Origin: Gammaproteobacteria bacterium
GTDB taxonomy: Bacteria > Pseudomonadota > Gammaproteobacteria > Xanthomonadales > SZUA-36
Length of the DNA stretch: 64,000 nt
Direction of reading: 5' to 3'
Assembly (NCBI GenBank): GCA_024279945.1
Contig: JAJRRA010000064.1
Location: forward strand, 1-64,000
Made by a program: the position numbers and the translations under genes. Below the pieces are notes generated by a model, which made no database searches, had not been told where the DNA came from, and worked only from the letters and a program-made list of their open reading frames with translations. Below, one piece after another: positions 44,530 to 52,856 of this stretch. How positions within the stretch are numbered: position 1 is the stretch's first letter; each line of letters starts with the position of its first letter.

Positions 44530-46698
44530 CTAATGATCTCCCGGACCGGTAGCTGTTTCAATGACAGCGCTGCCCCAATTATCCAGTGTGAACCTCCACC
44601 CATGGGCGACGACATAGGTAGTTTGTGCCGCCTCAACAATTGCGGGGCCCCTGATCCGGTTACCCGGTCGCAACAACGAGTAGTCGTAGATCGGGGTATC
44701 GGTAAATCCCTGTTGTGGATCCCAGTACACCGGTCTGAGACACAGCAATGCTGCACTATCCGGTTCCGGCCCAGCCGGATCGGCTGCCTGCAGTGAAAGC
44801 GCAGGCTTGATGATGGAGGCGGTCAGATGAAATGTTTCAACATTGATGCCACCACTGGGGAAGGTCGCTTCCGGTGAGTAGATTTCCGAATACCGCTGGG
44901 TAAAGGAATCGCACAGCGTACCGACATCCTCTGAATTCTTCAGGAACAGGGCCGGGGCTTCTACGCTGGTCAGTTTGTACTGGCTGCCATAGCGCATTTC
45001 CAGTTCGAGATTGAAACCTATTTCGTTTTCATCGTAACCTTCCAGCTTGAGGTCACGGATTGCCGATTTCTTCATTGACGTAACCACGCTGTTGAATACC
45101 GCGAGATCCTGCAGATATTTCTGTTCAGCCCAGTTATACATTCTGATGGCCCGCGAACGTTCCCACACTTCCTTTATCTGCATGGTTGAGGCGCCGAAAG
45201 CGCCGAACACGGAAGACTGACCCGGCACCAGTATTCTTTGTGTCCCGATATAGGGCGCATACCCACAGGCATGCGCACCACCCGCACCTCCACAGGCCAG
45301 CAGGATAAAGTTACGTGGATCGTGGCCTTTCAATGAAACTTCGTTGTATACCTCATGGCCCATACGGGCATCGACCAGTCGGCGTATGCGCCAGGCCGCC
45401 TCCAGTGGATCAATACCGAGCGGCCCGGCAATTTTTTCGGAAATAACATCGTGAGCAAGATCGACATCCAGCAACATCTCACCACCCAGATAGTTTTCCG
45501 GGTTATAGAGTCCCAACAACAGATCTGCATCGGTCACCGTGGGGTCCTGTCCACCCTGGTCGTAACAAGCCGGTCCCGGCATGGCGCCCGCCGATTGGGG
45601 CCCCACTTCCATGGCATTGTCCATCAAGGTATTGATCCAGGCGATGGAGCCACCTCCGGCACCGATTGACTTGACCTCGATGGCAGGAATATTGGTCCGC
45701 CAGCGATCAATGACAGGAATAAACTCATGGGTCTTGATCTCACCTTTTTCGATCAGGCCGATATCAAAAGAAGTTCCACCCATGTCGGTAAAGATAATAT
45801 TGTGCTCGTCATTCAACCGGCCCAGTGTGGCCGCCCCATGCAGACCCGCTACCGGTCCCGCATTATGGGTGAGAACAGCGCGTGTGCGTGAGGCTTTCTT
45901 GGTTCCGCCGGTGTTGTGCACCAAAGTCAGGGGGCGTGTATACCCATGGTCCCGTAATTCATTGGCCAGCGCGTTAATTTCATCGCTCATGACACCGTGA
46001 ATATAGGAATTAACCACCGCTGTCATGGTCCGCGTGTATTCTCCGGCCTTGGGCGAAATGGCTGATGACAGGATCACCGGCATGGAACCGAGATAATCTT
46101 CGGGATATTCATCTTCGATGATGTCCCGGATCATCTTTTCATGCTGAGGATTGATGAATGACCACAACAAGGACACGACAAAACCCTGTGCGCCCTTGTC
46201 TACCAGTTCCTGCAGTTTTTCCAGTACTTCTTCCCGCTGTAACGGAGTAATCACCTTGCCGCTGTAGTCGAGACGTTCACGGACGCCAACCACCATTTCC
46301 GGTTCAATCAGCGGTTCCGGTTTCTGAATACGGGCCTGATCCCGGCACTGCTGCAAACTAAGGCCATCGGCCCAGCTACGGGCGCGTCCAATAAAGATCG
46401 TGTCTTCGAACCCGGCCGTGGTGAACAGGCCCAGCTTGGGGCCGTTGCGCTCGATCAGGACATTGGTACCCACCGTGGTGGAATACCGCAGAGATACGAT
46501 CTGACCAAGAAAGGCATCGAAAGGCAGTTTATGGACCTCGGCCAGTTGGCGTATACCCTGCATAAACCCGACCGACAGGTCATAGTGGGTAGTAGGAGTC
46601 TTGGTCGTAATGGCTACACCATCTGCGGCACAATAAAAATCGGTAAAGGTGCCGCCGACATCGATGCCAACGGTGTACTGTATGGAATTGTTCATCAT
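44530..46698 (-). CDS. HyuA-type subunit (second, larger) of the carboxylase
   Basis: ASKHA-type ATPase subunit of about 722 aa: TVGIDVGGTFTD at the N-terminus, TTVGTNVLIERNG, TDMGGTSFDIGLIEKG and KSIGAGGGSIAWI. It differs clearly from the other HyuA at 47998, so the enzyme would contain two non-identical HyuA subunits, a hallmark of acetophenone carboxylase (alpha and alpha-prime). ATG 46698 is chosen over TTG 46716; the upstream gene's stop lies between them. Confidence 0.9.
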   Translation of the reverse strand: MMNNSIQYTVGIDVGGTFTDFYCAADGVAITTKTPTTHYDLSVGFMQGIRQLAEVHKLPFDAFLGQIVSLRYSTTVGTNVLIERNGPKLGLFTTAGFEDTIFIGRARSWADGLSLQQCRDQARIQKPEPLIEPEMVVGVRERLDYSGKVITPLQREEVLEKLQELVDKGAQGFVVSLLWSFINPQHEKMIRDIIEDEYPEDYLGSMPVILSSAISPKAGEYTRTMTAVVNSYIHGVMSDEINALANELRDHGYTRPLTLVHNTGGTKKASRTRAVLTHNAGPVAGLHGAATLGRLNDEHNIIFTDMGGTSFDIGLIEKGEIKTHEFIPVIDRWRTNIPAIEVKSIGAGGGSIAWINTLMDNAMEVGPQSAGAMPGPACYDQGGQDPTVTDADLLLGLYNPENYLGGEMLLDVDLAHDVISEKIAGPLGIDPLEAAWRIRRLVDARMGHEVYNEVSLKGHDPRNFILLACGGAGGAHACGYAPYIGTQRILVPGQSSVFGAFGASTMQIKEVWERSRAIRMYNWAEQKYLQDLAVFNSVVTSMKKSAIRDLKLEGYDENEIGFNLELEMRYGSQYKLTSVEAPALFLKNSEDVGTLCDSFTQRYSEIYSPEATFPSGGINVETFHLTASIIKPALSLQAADPAGPEPDSAALLCLRPVYWDPQQGFTDTPIYDYSLLRPGNRIRGPAIVEAAQTTYVVAHGWRFTLDNWGSAVIETATGPGDH

Positions 46699-46709
46699 CT
46701 GTGATTCCG

Positions 46710-47633
46710 TCAGCAAAAAGACAATAGCCCGCTGGTAATTGCGCGCGCCGTATCCAGATCAGTGTCCCGGGCGAGATCCCCTGGAGTTGTAAACAGAAGG
46801 TTTTTTCCGGCAAGGGTTTTTTTGCACAGCTCAGCATGCGTCAAGGCTTCTGTTACATCACCAAACGGTAGCGCAATGCCAATACCCTTGACACTCTGGG
46901 CCAGGTCCAAAAACAAACCCGGATCAGGGATGGTTCCCTCCGCGGTCTCACCAAAGAAATAAAAATCCATCCTCAGTTTATCGATGCTCGCTAGGGTTTC
47001 CGGCGTGTAGCCTTCGACATAGATGGCGGTCGGGATATCGAAGTACCTGGCGACATTGCGCAGTGTATTGAATGCCTTGCGTTGCGGCATGCCGATATCA
47101 TCTTCACAGATTGCCGGCCCCTCTCTGAACAATAGTAAATCCGGGCGCTTTTGACACAGGGCCTGTGCAATTTCCACGGTAATCTGCTTCAACTCACCGG
47201 CCTGACCATCTGTTGTATCCAACAGCGCCGCCAGGGTAATGGGACCGCTCATCGCCGCAATGCAGCAAAAATCATCACGAACGGTCTGGATCAAGCGGCC
47301 CAGCGCTTCAACGGCTGCTTCCAGGCGACCGTTGATCGCCTCAGTCACTGCAGGCAAAACTCCTGCCTCGACCACGACCGGCTGGTCATCCCGCCACTGC
47401 ACGTCGGCGCCGCAAGCCTCCGCCAGCAAAGTGTCATCAAAACCAAGAATCAGCGCATCGGCCCGGAGCAATTGACCCGCTTTGCCGAGACTGCTGCTCC
47501 AGTGGGCCGGATCACCCGTCATGGACCGGTAGCTCATACCACCCACACGTGCAGCCAGTGGCTCCATTGCCGGCACGAACGCATTTCCGGCGCCCGGCGT
47601 GTTGGCTAAAAATGCATCCATTGCTGAGCGCAT
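46710..47633 (-). CDS. Fifth carboxylase-operon protein, URO-D-like fold (epsilon-subunit candidate)
   Basis: A 307-aa protein with features of the uroporphyrinogen-decarboxylase/corrinoid-methyltransferase superfamily (LRADALILGFDDTLLAEACG, VCCIAAMSG-like and GPAICEDDIGMP segments). It lies between the gamma and second HyuA genes. Acetophenone carboxylase needs a separate subunit of about 34 kDa besides its core; this protein has that mass and position. It is unlikely to act in haem synthesis. The family call is moderate, the epsilon role is inference. Confidence 0.6.
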   Translation of the reverse strand: MRSAMDAFLANTPGAGNAFVPAMEPLAARVGGMSYRSMTGDPAHWSSSLGKAGQLLRADALILGFDDTLLAEACGADVQWRDDQPVVVEAGVLPAVTEAINGRLEAAVEALGRLIQTVRDDFCCIAAMSGPITLAALLDTTDGQAGELKQITVEIAQALCQKRPDLLLFREGPAICEDDIGMPQRKAFNTLRNVARYFDIPTAIYVEGYTPETLASIDKLRMDFYFFGETAEGTIPDPGLFLDLAQSVKGIGIALPFGDVTEALTHAELCKKTLAGKNLLFTTPGDLARDTDLDTARAITSGLLSFC

Positions 47634-47635
47634 GA

Positions 47636-47995
47636 TCAGCCACTCCGTTTATCTGCCGGGCGTTGGTCAGCCTGGCGTGCCTTCAGGGCATCAATATCAA
47701 GTTCGATCTCGTGCGTGATCGGATGACCGGGTGGTAAGTACTCGTTTTCAATCTGGATACCGCAGCCTGGACAATAAAATTCGATTAAACGGCAGAATTC
47801 CTTGTTGGGCGTGAAGTTGAAGTCGGCATCGGGCGCCAGTGGGGGATGTACCTGTTCCAGGGGGTTCTCGTAGACCAAACAACCCTTTTTGTAGTTACCA
47901 CGGGCATCGTAAAGTTCATACCCACACCGGTTGCAGCACCATTTTTCAGTATCGCAGTCGATTTCCAGGTACTCGGTGATGCGCACTTTTCCCAT
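47636..47995 (-). CDS. Acetone/acetophenone carboxylase gamma-like zinc subunit
   Basis: Small protein of 119 aa with CCNRCGYELYD and FYCPGCGIQIENE, a CxxC...CxxC zinc site typical of gamma subunits. It closely resembles the C-terminal extension of the HyuB protein at 4164. ATG 47995 has GGAG 8 nt upstream and the HyuA stop overlaps the region, implying coupling. It is probably structural or needed for assembly of the carboxylase core. Confidence 0.85.
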   Translation of the reverse strand: MGKVRITEYLEIDCDTEKWCCNRCGYELYDARGNYKKGCLVYENPLEQVHPPLAPDADFNFTPNKEFCRLIEFYCPGCGIQIENEYLPPGHPITHEIELDIDALKARQADQRPADKRSG

Positions 47996-47997
47996 CA

Positions 47998-50019
47998 CTA
48001 TTTCTCCGTCAATATGGCATTGTTGAATGGATCAATCTTCATGTTCCAGTTCTGACTGAGCAGCAGGGTAGTCTGGTCTGATTCAATCAGTGCCGGACCG
48101 GCCAGTTCATGCCCATAAGCCAGGCGGCTACGGTCATAAACGGGTACCTCTATGCTGTCCTCGCCCGTAAACAAGCGGCGTCGCATCTTGATGGCATCGT
48201 CAGGATGAGATCGGGTTTTCTCCAGTTCCGTGACCGCCTGGCTCACTCGGCTTGCTTTTACCAGACAAGCGACGGAAGAAAGAACACACGATGCATCACT
48301 TCCGTTTGGATATATCGCGGTTTCGGCCCGTTTGATCAGGTCTTTGAGTACATCACCTTGCCGATAAAAATCGATCTGTGTATCCAGTCGGATTTCCCTG
48401 TTTTCGCCGGTATTCTTGATAAACAACTGTAGGGAATAATTCAACTCGTGCTCTGCGAAGCCTTCGCCGCGCATATCCCGGTCTGCTTCACAGCGCATTT
48501 CCGCAATTGCGCTTTCGAGTTTTTTCGGATCAAATGAATCGTTGAATGGGCCGTCTATACGGCGGTAGTAAATGTGACCAACCTCCATCAGCGAGGATGA
48601 ATAAGCTGAGAAAATAGCTGAAAATGGCGTCATGACAATTTTTCTGATACCAGCAGCAGTGGCAATATCGCAGGCGTGCAGACCACCAGCGCCACCATAG
48701 GCAACAATGACCGCATCGTTTCCATTATTTAAATGACTTGCTGCTTCGGAAACCGCGATACCCAGATCCTTATCCACCTGCTGCTTGATCAGCCAGGCTG
48801 CCTGATCCACCGAAAGACCCAGGGGCCTGGCGATTACTTCATCGACAATAGTGCGCGCCCTGTCGATATGTAACGGCATGCTGCCACCAAGAAAAAATTC
48901 CGGATCGAGTATGCCCAGTATCAAATTGGCATCGGTAACTGTAGGTTGGGAACCACCCAGGTTATATGCCGCCGGACCGGGTAAGGCACCTGCAGACAAT
49001 GGGCCTACCTTAACGCCGCTGCCATCAACTGAAGCAACAGATCCTCCGCCCGTTCCCAGGGCCCGGATCGACAACATGGGCAAATTGCAGCTAAACCCTT
49101 CAACATCGGGCTCCAGAGAATAACTCGGCTTGCCGTCACATGCGTAGGCAATATCCAACGATGTGCCACCCATATCCGTTGAAATGATATTGTTTAATCC
49201 ATAACTCTTTCCGACTTCGCAGGCGCCGAGGAGTCCCGCAGCCGGACCCGAATTGTAGGTATTGACTGCACGGGTCTTGGCAACTCGCGCCACCGTACCG
49301 TTGTTGTGATTGATGAACAGTGTTCCCCGGTACTCCCGTTGACGCAGGTCTTCACCCGCCTTGTACAACAGGCGCGCGAGTTTGGCATGGATATAGGCAT
49401 TCAGCACAGCGGTGTTCATTCGTTGCTGCAGACCCGAGCGCGTGGAAATATCCGAGGAGAGAAAAACCGGCACGGAACCCAGGTAATCACGCGGATATTC
49501 CGCCTTGATGATGCGCCTCACGGCGCGTTCGTTGACCGGATTGATTTCTGCGTTGGCCAGCGCAACCACCAGGCAGCGCGCACCCTGATCAATCAGCGTC
49601 TGTGCCGTAATCAACACGGATTCGGCATCCGGTGCTTCCTCCATGACTCCACCAGAGCTGATCACCTCGTCGATACCTATCACCATATTGGCGTCGATCA
49701 ATGGTGAATTCCCGCTGTCGGCCCTGGCCGGGAAATGGTCTTCCGTCCCCTTCGTCACGATAAGGCCCAGCTTGGAGCCATCGCGCTGAATGATCGTGTT
49801 GGTGCCGATGGTATTGGAAAAACGGACGATGTCCGCGTTATAAAGCAGATCCTGTGCAGTCATGGCAAAAGCCTCGGCCCCCGCCTTAATGCACTCCAGA
49901 AAACAGAGGGTCAAATCATGCGGTGTGGTGGGGACCTGTACCGTTTTTATCTCACCATTACAGGCAAAAAAACCATCGGTGAAAGTGCCGCCGGTATCGA
50001 TATCAATCGTAATAGCCAT
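47998..50019 (-). CDS. HyuA-type subunit (first gene) of the acetophenone-carboxylase-like operon
   Basis: ATPase subunit of about 673 aa: ITIDIDTGGTFTDGF (note D-I-D-T in place of G-I-D-I-G), NTIGTNTIIQRDGSK, TDMGGTSLDIAYA and RALGTGGGSVASV. Its mass of about 72 kDa fits the 70-kDa subunit of acetophenone carboxylase. It is first in a seven-gene minus-strand operon (hyuA, gamma, URO-D-like, hyuA, hyuB, DUF35, thiolase) with almost no gaps. A TetR-type operator lies 69 bp upstream of ATG 50019. TTG 50037 is an alternative start. Confidence 0.9.
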   Translation of the reverse strand: MAITIDIDTGGTFTDGFFACNGEIKTVQVPTTPHDLTLCFLECIKAGAEAFAMTAQDLLYNADIVRFSNTIGTNTIIQRDGSKLGLIVTKGTEDHFPARADSGNSPLIDANMVIGIDEVISSGGVMEEAPDAESVLITAQTLIDQGARCLVVALANAEINPVNERAVRRIIKAEYPRDYLGSVPVFLSSDISTRSGLQQRMNTAVLNAYIHAKLARLLYKAGEDLRQREYRGTLFINHNNGTVARVAKTRAVNTYNSGPAAGLLGACEVGKSYGLNNIISTDMGGTSLDIAYACDGKPSYSLEPDVEGFSCNLPMLSIRALGTGGGSVASVDGSGVKVGPLSAGALPGPAAYNLGGSQPTVTDANLILGILDPEFFLGGSMPLHIDRARTIVDEVIARPLGLSVDQAAWLIKQQVDKDLGIAVSEAASHLNNGNDAVIVAYGGAGGLHACDIATAAGIRKIVMTPFSAIFSAYSSSLMEVGHIYYRRIDGPFNDSFDPKKLESAIAEMRCEADRDMRGEGFAEHELNYSLQLFIKNTGENREIRLDTQIDFYRQGDVLKDLIKRAETAIYPNGSDASCVLSSVACLVKASRVSQAVTELEKTRSHPDDAIKMRRRLFTGEDSIEVPVYDRSRLAYGHELAGPALIESDQTTLLLSQNWNMKIDPFNNAILTEK

Positions 50020-50087
50020 TTCAAATTTCTGACTCAATCGCCAAATCCCTTGCTGAGGTATCCAGAATATATTATTTCTTTCGCGTC

Positions 50088-50103
50088 TAGAACGTTTGTT
50101 CTA
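50088..50103. promoter_or_regulatory. TetR-type operator before the carboxylase operon
   Basis: TAGAAC-GTTT-GTTCTA: both half-sites perfect. It sits upstream of the first carboxylase gene in the same spacing to a -35/-10-like pair (TTCAAT, 17 nt, TAGACG on the minus strand) as at 40677-40705, though these boxes are weak. Confidence 0.75.
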
Positions 50104-50326
50104 CTCATTGAACCATTTCAGGACATGGTCTGTCAAGACTGGAAGTGTCACTGTTAGAGGGGCTCAAGCAACGGTCATCAAACCAGGAACGGTCAATGAT
50201 TTCGTCGCTCAATTGTTGGCGGTCCGGCGAGCGAATGATGCCTGAGGTGGTCCCACTGGCTGTTGGCATCCGATCATGATGGCGCCACACCGTCCCGCAG
50301 GATCACTTGGAAAAAGTGCTATATCA
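50104..50326. other. Non-coding gap between the ThDP enzyme and carboxylase operons
   Basis: A 223-bp space between two minus-strand operons. It holds the transcription end of the ThDP-enzyme gene and the upstream promoter region of hyuA. I see no gene, terminator or repeat in it that I can support. Confidence 0.5.
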
Positions 50327-52075
50327 TTATGCTATTGCTTGTATCCGCTGCTGTTCTGGTTCCGGAAACTGGAAACCATGCAGGATGACGCCGGGCCACA
50401 TGAAGTCCATCGGATGCGGTGTGTACTCCACTTCGACATTGATCACCGCAGGCTTTCCGGCCGTTAAGGCGCGTTGAAATGCTTCGGGTAATGCCTCAAT
50501 TGTAGAAATATTTTCACCGTAGCAACCAACACCCTCGGCAATTTTTGCAAAGTTAACCTTGGTCAATTGCGTACCGAAGTTTGGATTATTCAACATTTCC
50601 CCGAACGGCTTGTACATGCCCCAGTGGCTGTCATTGAGTAACAGGACCACGATATTCAGCCCGTAACGCGCAGCCGTTTCCAGTTCCTGAATGGTTAAAC
50701 CCAGTGCGCCGTCACCGGTAACACAAATCACCGGCCGCTCCGGGTGCGCCAGCTTGGCGGCATTGGCAAAGGGTAAACCGAATCCCAGATGCCCCATGCC
50801 GGGATCGGCCAGAATACGGTTGGGATCATCTGCCTGGATGAAAGTCGTCCCCCACATCATGGCCTGGCCGCCATCGATAATGGTAATGGCATCTTCCGGT
50901 ATCAGTTCGCTGATGGCGCGGGCAACGAGTGCTTCATTCAGCACGCTGCCGCCACCCACTACTTTGGCATTGGCGATAGCTTCAACTGAATCACGATGAT
51001 TTTGCTGCACCTTTTTCAGGGAGCTGATCCAGTCAGGAGCAATATTCGATTCAGGCGCATCGGCAAGCAGGCCCAGCAGGCCCTGCAAGGTGGCCTTCGC
51101 ATCACCGACCAATCCGATGTCAATCGCTGCGGCTTTGCCGATGGATTCAGCATCGATGTCAATCTGAATGATCTTTTGTCCCACAGGTTTCGGGAAGGCA
51201 GGTTCTTTACTGAGTGGTGTGAACGTTCCAAACTTGCAACCCAGGGCCAAAACCACATCTGCATTTTCGCATGCATCGATAACACTCTGACCTGCAACCA
51301 GACCGCCCGAACCGATATTGAGAACACTATCCGGTGCCAGAACGCCCCGGCCCATGATGGTTGAAATGGCGGGAAAACCGGTCGCTTCAAGCAGCGCACG
51401 AAACTCTGCAGTCGCGCCGGAACGGACCACGCCACCACCGGCAATCAGCAGCGGCTTACGAGCACTTAATAAAATTTCCAACACACGCTGCATTTCTTCG
51501 GGACCGGGCATCGGCCGCATCAGTCTGAAGGGGGGTATCGTTGCCAGATCATACTCACACAACTGGGTGCCGACATCGCAGGGAATATCCAGGTGTACCG
51601 GGCCGGGCCGCCCGGATCGCGCAATATGAACGGCGCGTTCAACCAATTCCGGTGCGCGCTCGGCGTGATGTATGCTGGCATTCCACTTGGTAATCGAACG
51701 GAACAGTGCAAGCTGGTCCGCAGATTGCAATTGCTCCCGGCTGGGATCGACCTCGGCGGCCTGATTTTGTCCGGTTATAACCAGCAGTGGAATGTTGTCC
51801 GCATAAGCCGCCGCTACGCCCGGCACCAGATTGGTGGCGCCCGGCCCGACCGTGCCAAAGCAAACCCCCATGGTATCGGTAACCCGGGATATCGCATGGG
51901 CCATATGGCCAGCCGCTTCTTCGTGACGGGTGGTCACATAGCTGAAATCCGGATCGCTTGATGCACCGTGCATAATCAAGCCGATTTGCGCTGCCGGCAA
52001 TCCACAGATATAACGGACGCCATGTTTCTTGAGTATCGCGAGAATTACATCACTTACGGAACCCTGCCATTTCAT
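50327..52075 (-). CDS. ThDP-dependent enzyme (acetolactate synthase/decarboxylase family)
   Basis: Thiamine-diphosphate enzyme of 582 aa. The activating Glu is in TTRHEEAAGHMAHA, PVHLDIPCDV ends the Pyr domain, and the ThDP/Mg motif begins TGDGALGLTIQELE and ends LLNDSHWG. There is no regulatory subunit gene, and the position in a catabolic cluster argues against branched-chain synthesis. Relatives include benzoylformate decarboxylase, oxalyl-CoA decarboxylase and 2-hydroxyacyl-CoA lyase; sequence alone does not decide. It lies 51 bp downstream of tetR on the same strand and is probably co-transcribed. ATG 52075 follows AGGAGG by only 2 nt; TTG 52120 is an alternative. Confidence 0.85.
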   Translation of the reverse strand: MKWQGSVSDVILAILKKHGVRYICGLPAAQIGLIMHGASSDPDFSYVTTRHEEAAGHMAHAISRVTDTMGVCFGTVGPGATNLVPGVAAAYADNIPLLVITGQNQAAEVDPSREQLQSADQLALFRSITKWNASIHHAERAPELVERAVHIARSGRPGPVHLDIPCDVGTQLCEYDLATIPPFRLMRPMPGPEEMQRVLEILLSARKPLLIAGGGVVRSGATAEFRALLEATGFPAISTIMGRGVLAPDSVLNIGSGGLVAGQSVIDACENADVVLALGCKFGTFTPLSKEPAFPKPVGQKIIQIDIDAESIGKAAAIDIGLVGDAKATLQGLLGLLADAPESNIAPDWISSLKKVQQNHRDSVEAIANAKVVGGGSVLNEALVARAISELIPEDAITIIDGGQAMMWGTTFIQADDPNRILADPGMGHLGFGLPFANAAKLAHPERPVICVTGDGALGLTIQELETAARYGLNIVVLLLNDSHWGMYKPFGEMLNNPNFGTQLTKVNFAKIAEGVGCYGENISTIEALPEAFQRALTAGKPAVINVEVEYTPHPMDFMWPGVILHGFQFPEPEQQRIQAIA

Positions 52076-52126
52076 CACCTCCTGATTAAGGGTTAGATTA
52101 CTCCCTGATTCTGATTTCAAGAACGC

Positions 52127-52729
52127 CTACGATTTTCTTGCCTGATCAGTCAACCCAATACCCATTCCGCGTAAAATGTAGTTGACCACCTCGTTACGGA
52201 CGCTCTGTTTCGACATACTCCTGATTTTGTCTTGCCAGCGGAGATGCCAATTGATATTACCCAGTATATTGAATGCCAACACACTCAGGTTGCTACTCTC
52301 GATTACACCCTCGTCCTGCAAAATAAGTAGCTGCTCCGTGTATAAACTGAAAATTTCTTTCTGCACTCGCTGATTGATTTTCTTCCCCCTGCGAGAGAGG
52401 CGTTCTTCATCGATGAAAAAAATCTTGGCTTCACGACGATGCTTCATGGATTCTTTCAGGTGTGCGTGGAGCATCTTGGCAAAGCGTTCAACCGGCTCAC
52501 CTGGCGCCTGCGCCGCGCTCTTTAACAGTTCCGGTATTCCGCTGGCCGAATGCTCAAGAATTGCCAGCCACAGGGCTTCCTTATTTTCAAAATAATGATA
52601 AACATTTGAAACGCTATGGCCAGTCACATTGGCGATATCGCGAATGGATGTACCGGCATATCCATGGGCTGCAAACAGGTCTATTGCCACTTGAATCAAC
52701 TCATCGCGACGGGAATATGCTTTTGCCAC
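52127..52729 (-). CDS. TetR-family repressor of cluster B
   Basis: Regulator of 200 aa from GTG 52729 (GAGG 5 nt upstream; a longer open frame exists to 52825 but lacks a site). The DNA-binding helix-turn-helix is GYAGTSIRDIANVTGHSVSN followed by VYHYFENKEALW, the TetR signature. The C-terminal ligand domain is not assignable. A perfect TAGAAC-N4-GTTCTA palindrome lies 99 bp upstream of its start and the same motif sits at three other cluster B promoters, so it most likely represses the whole cluster and itself. Confidence 0.92.
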   Translation of the reverse strand: MAKAYSRRDELIQVAIDLFAAHGYAGTSIRDIANVTGHSVSNVYHYFENKEALWLAILEHSASGIPELLKSAAQAPGEPVERFAKMLHAHLKESMKHRREAKIFFIDEERLSRRGKKINQRVQKEIFSLYTEQLLILQDEGVIESSNLSVLAFNILGNINWHLRWQDKIRSMSKQSVRNEVVNYILRGMGIGLTDQARKS

Positions 52730-52827
52730 AACAACCTCGTTAGTATGTTTTACGCTTTTTAGCAGAAAAGCCCTGTTGCAGGGCATCACCAGAACAGCCA
52801 TAGTGGCATTTGATAAAAGCATCAATC

Positions 52828-52843
52828 TAGAACAACCGTTCTA
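52828..52843. promoter_or_regulatory. TetR-type operator of the tetR gene
   Basis: TAGAAC-AACC-GTTCTA, perfect half-sites, in the gap between bzdR and tetR. It gives tetR its own autoregulated promoter, separate from the upstream korA-bzdR operon. Confidence 0.78.
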
Positions 52844-52856
52844 GTCATTACACCAT

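Noticed and set aside
50105-50290. 61-codon minus-strand ORF in the gap before the ThDP gene end
   Set aside because: No start signal, no recognised domain and atypical composition; treated as non-coding spacer.
50327-52075. Calling the ThDP enzyme biosynthetic acetolactate synthase (ilvB)
   Set aside because: No regulatory subunit or ilv genes nearby, and it lies in a catabolic regulon.
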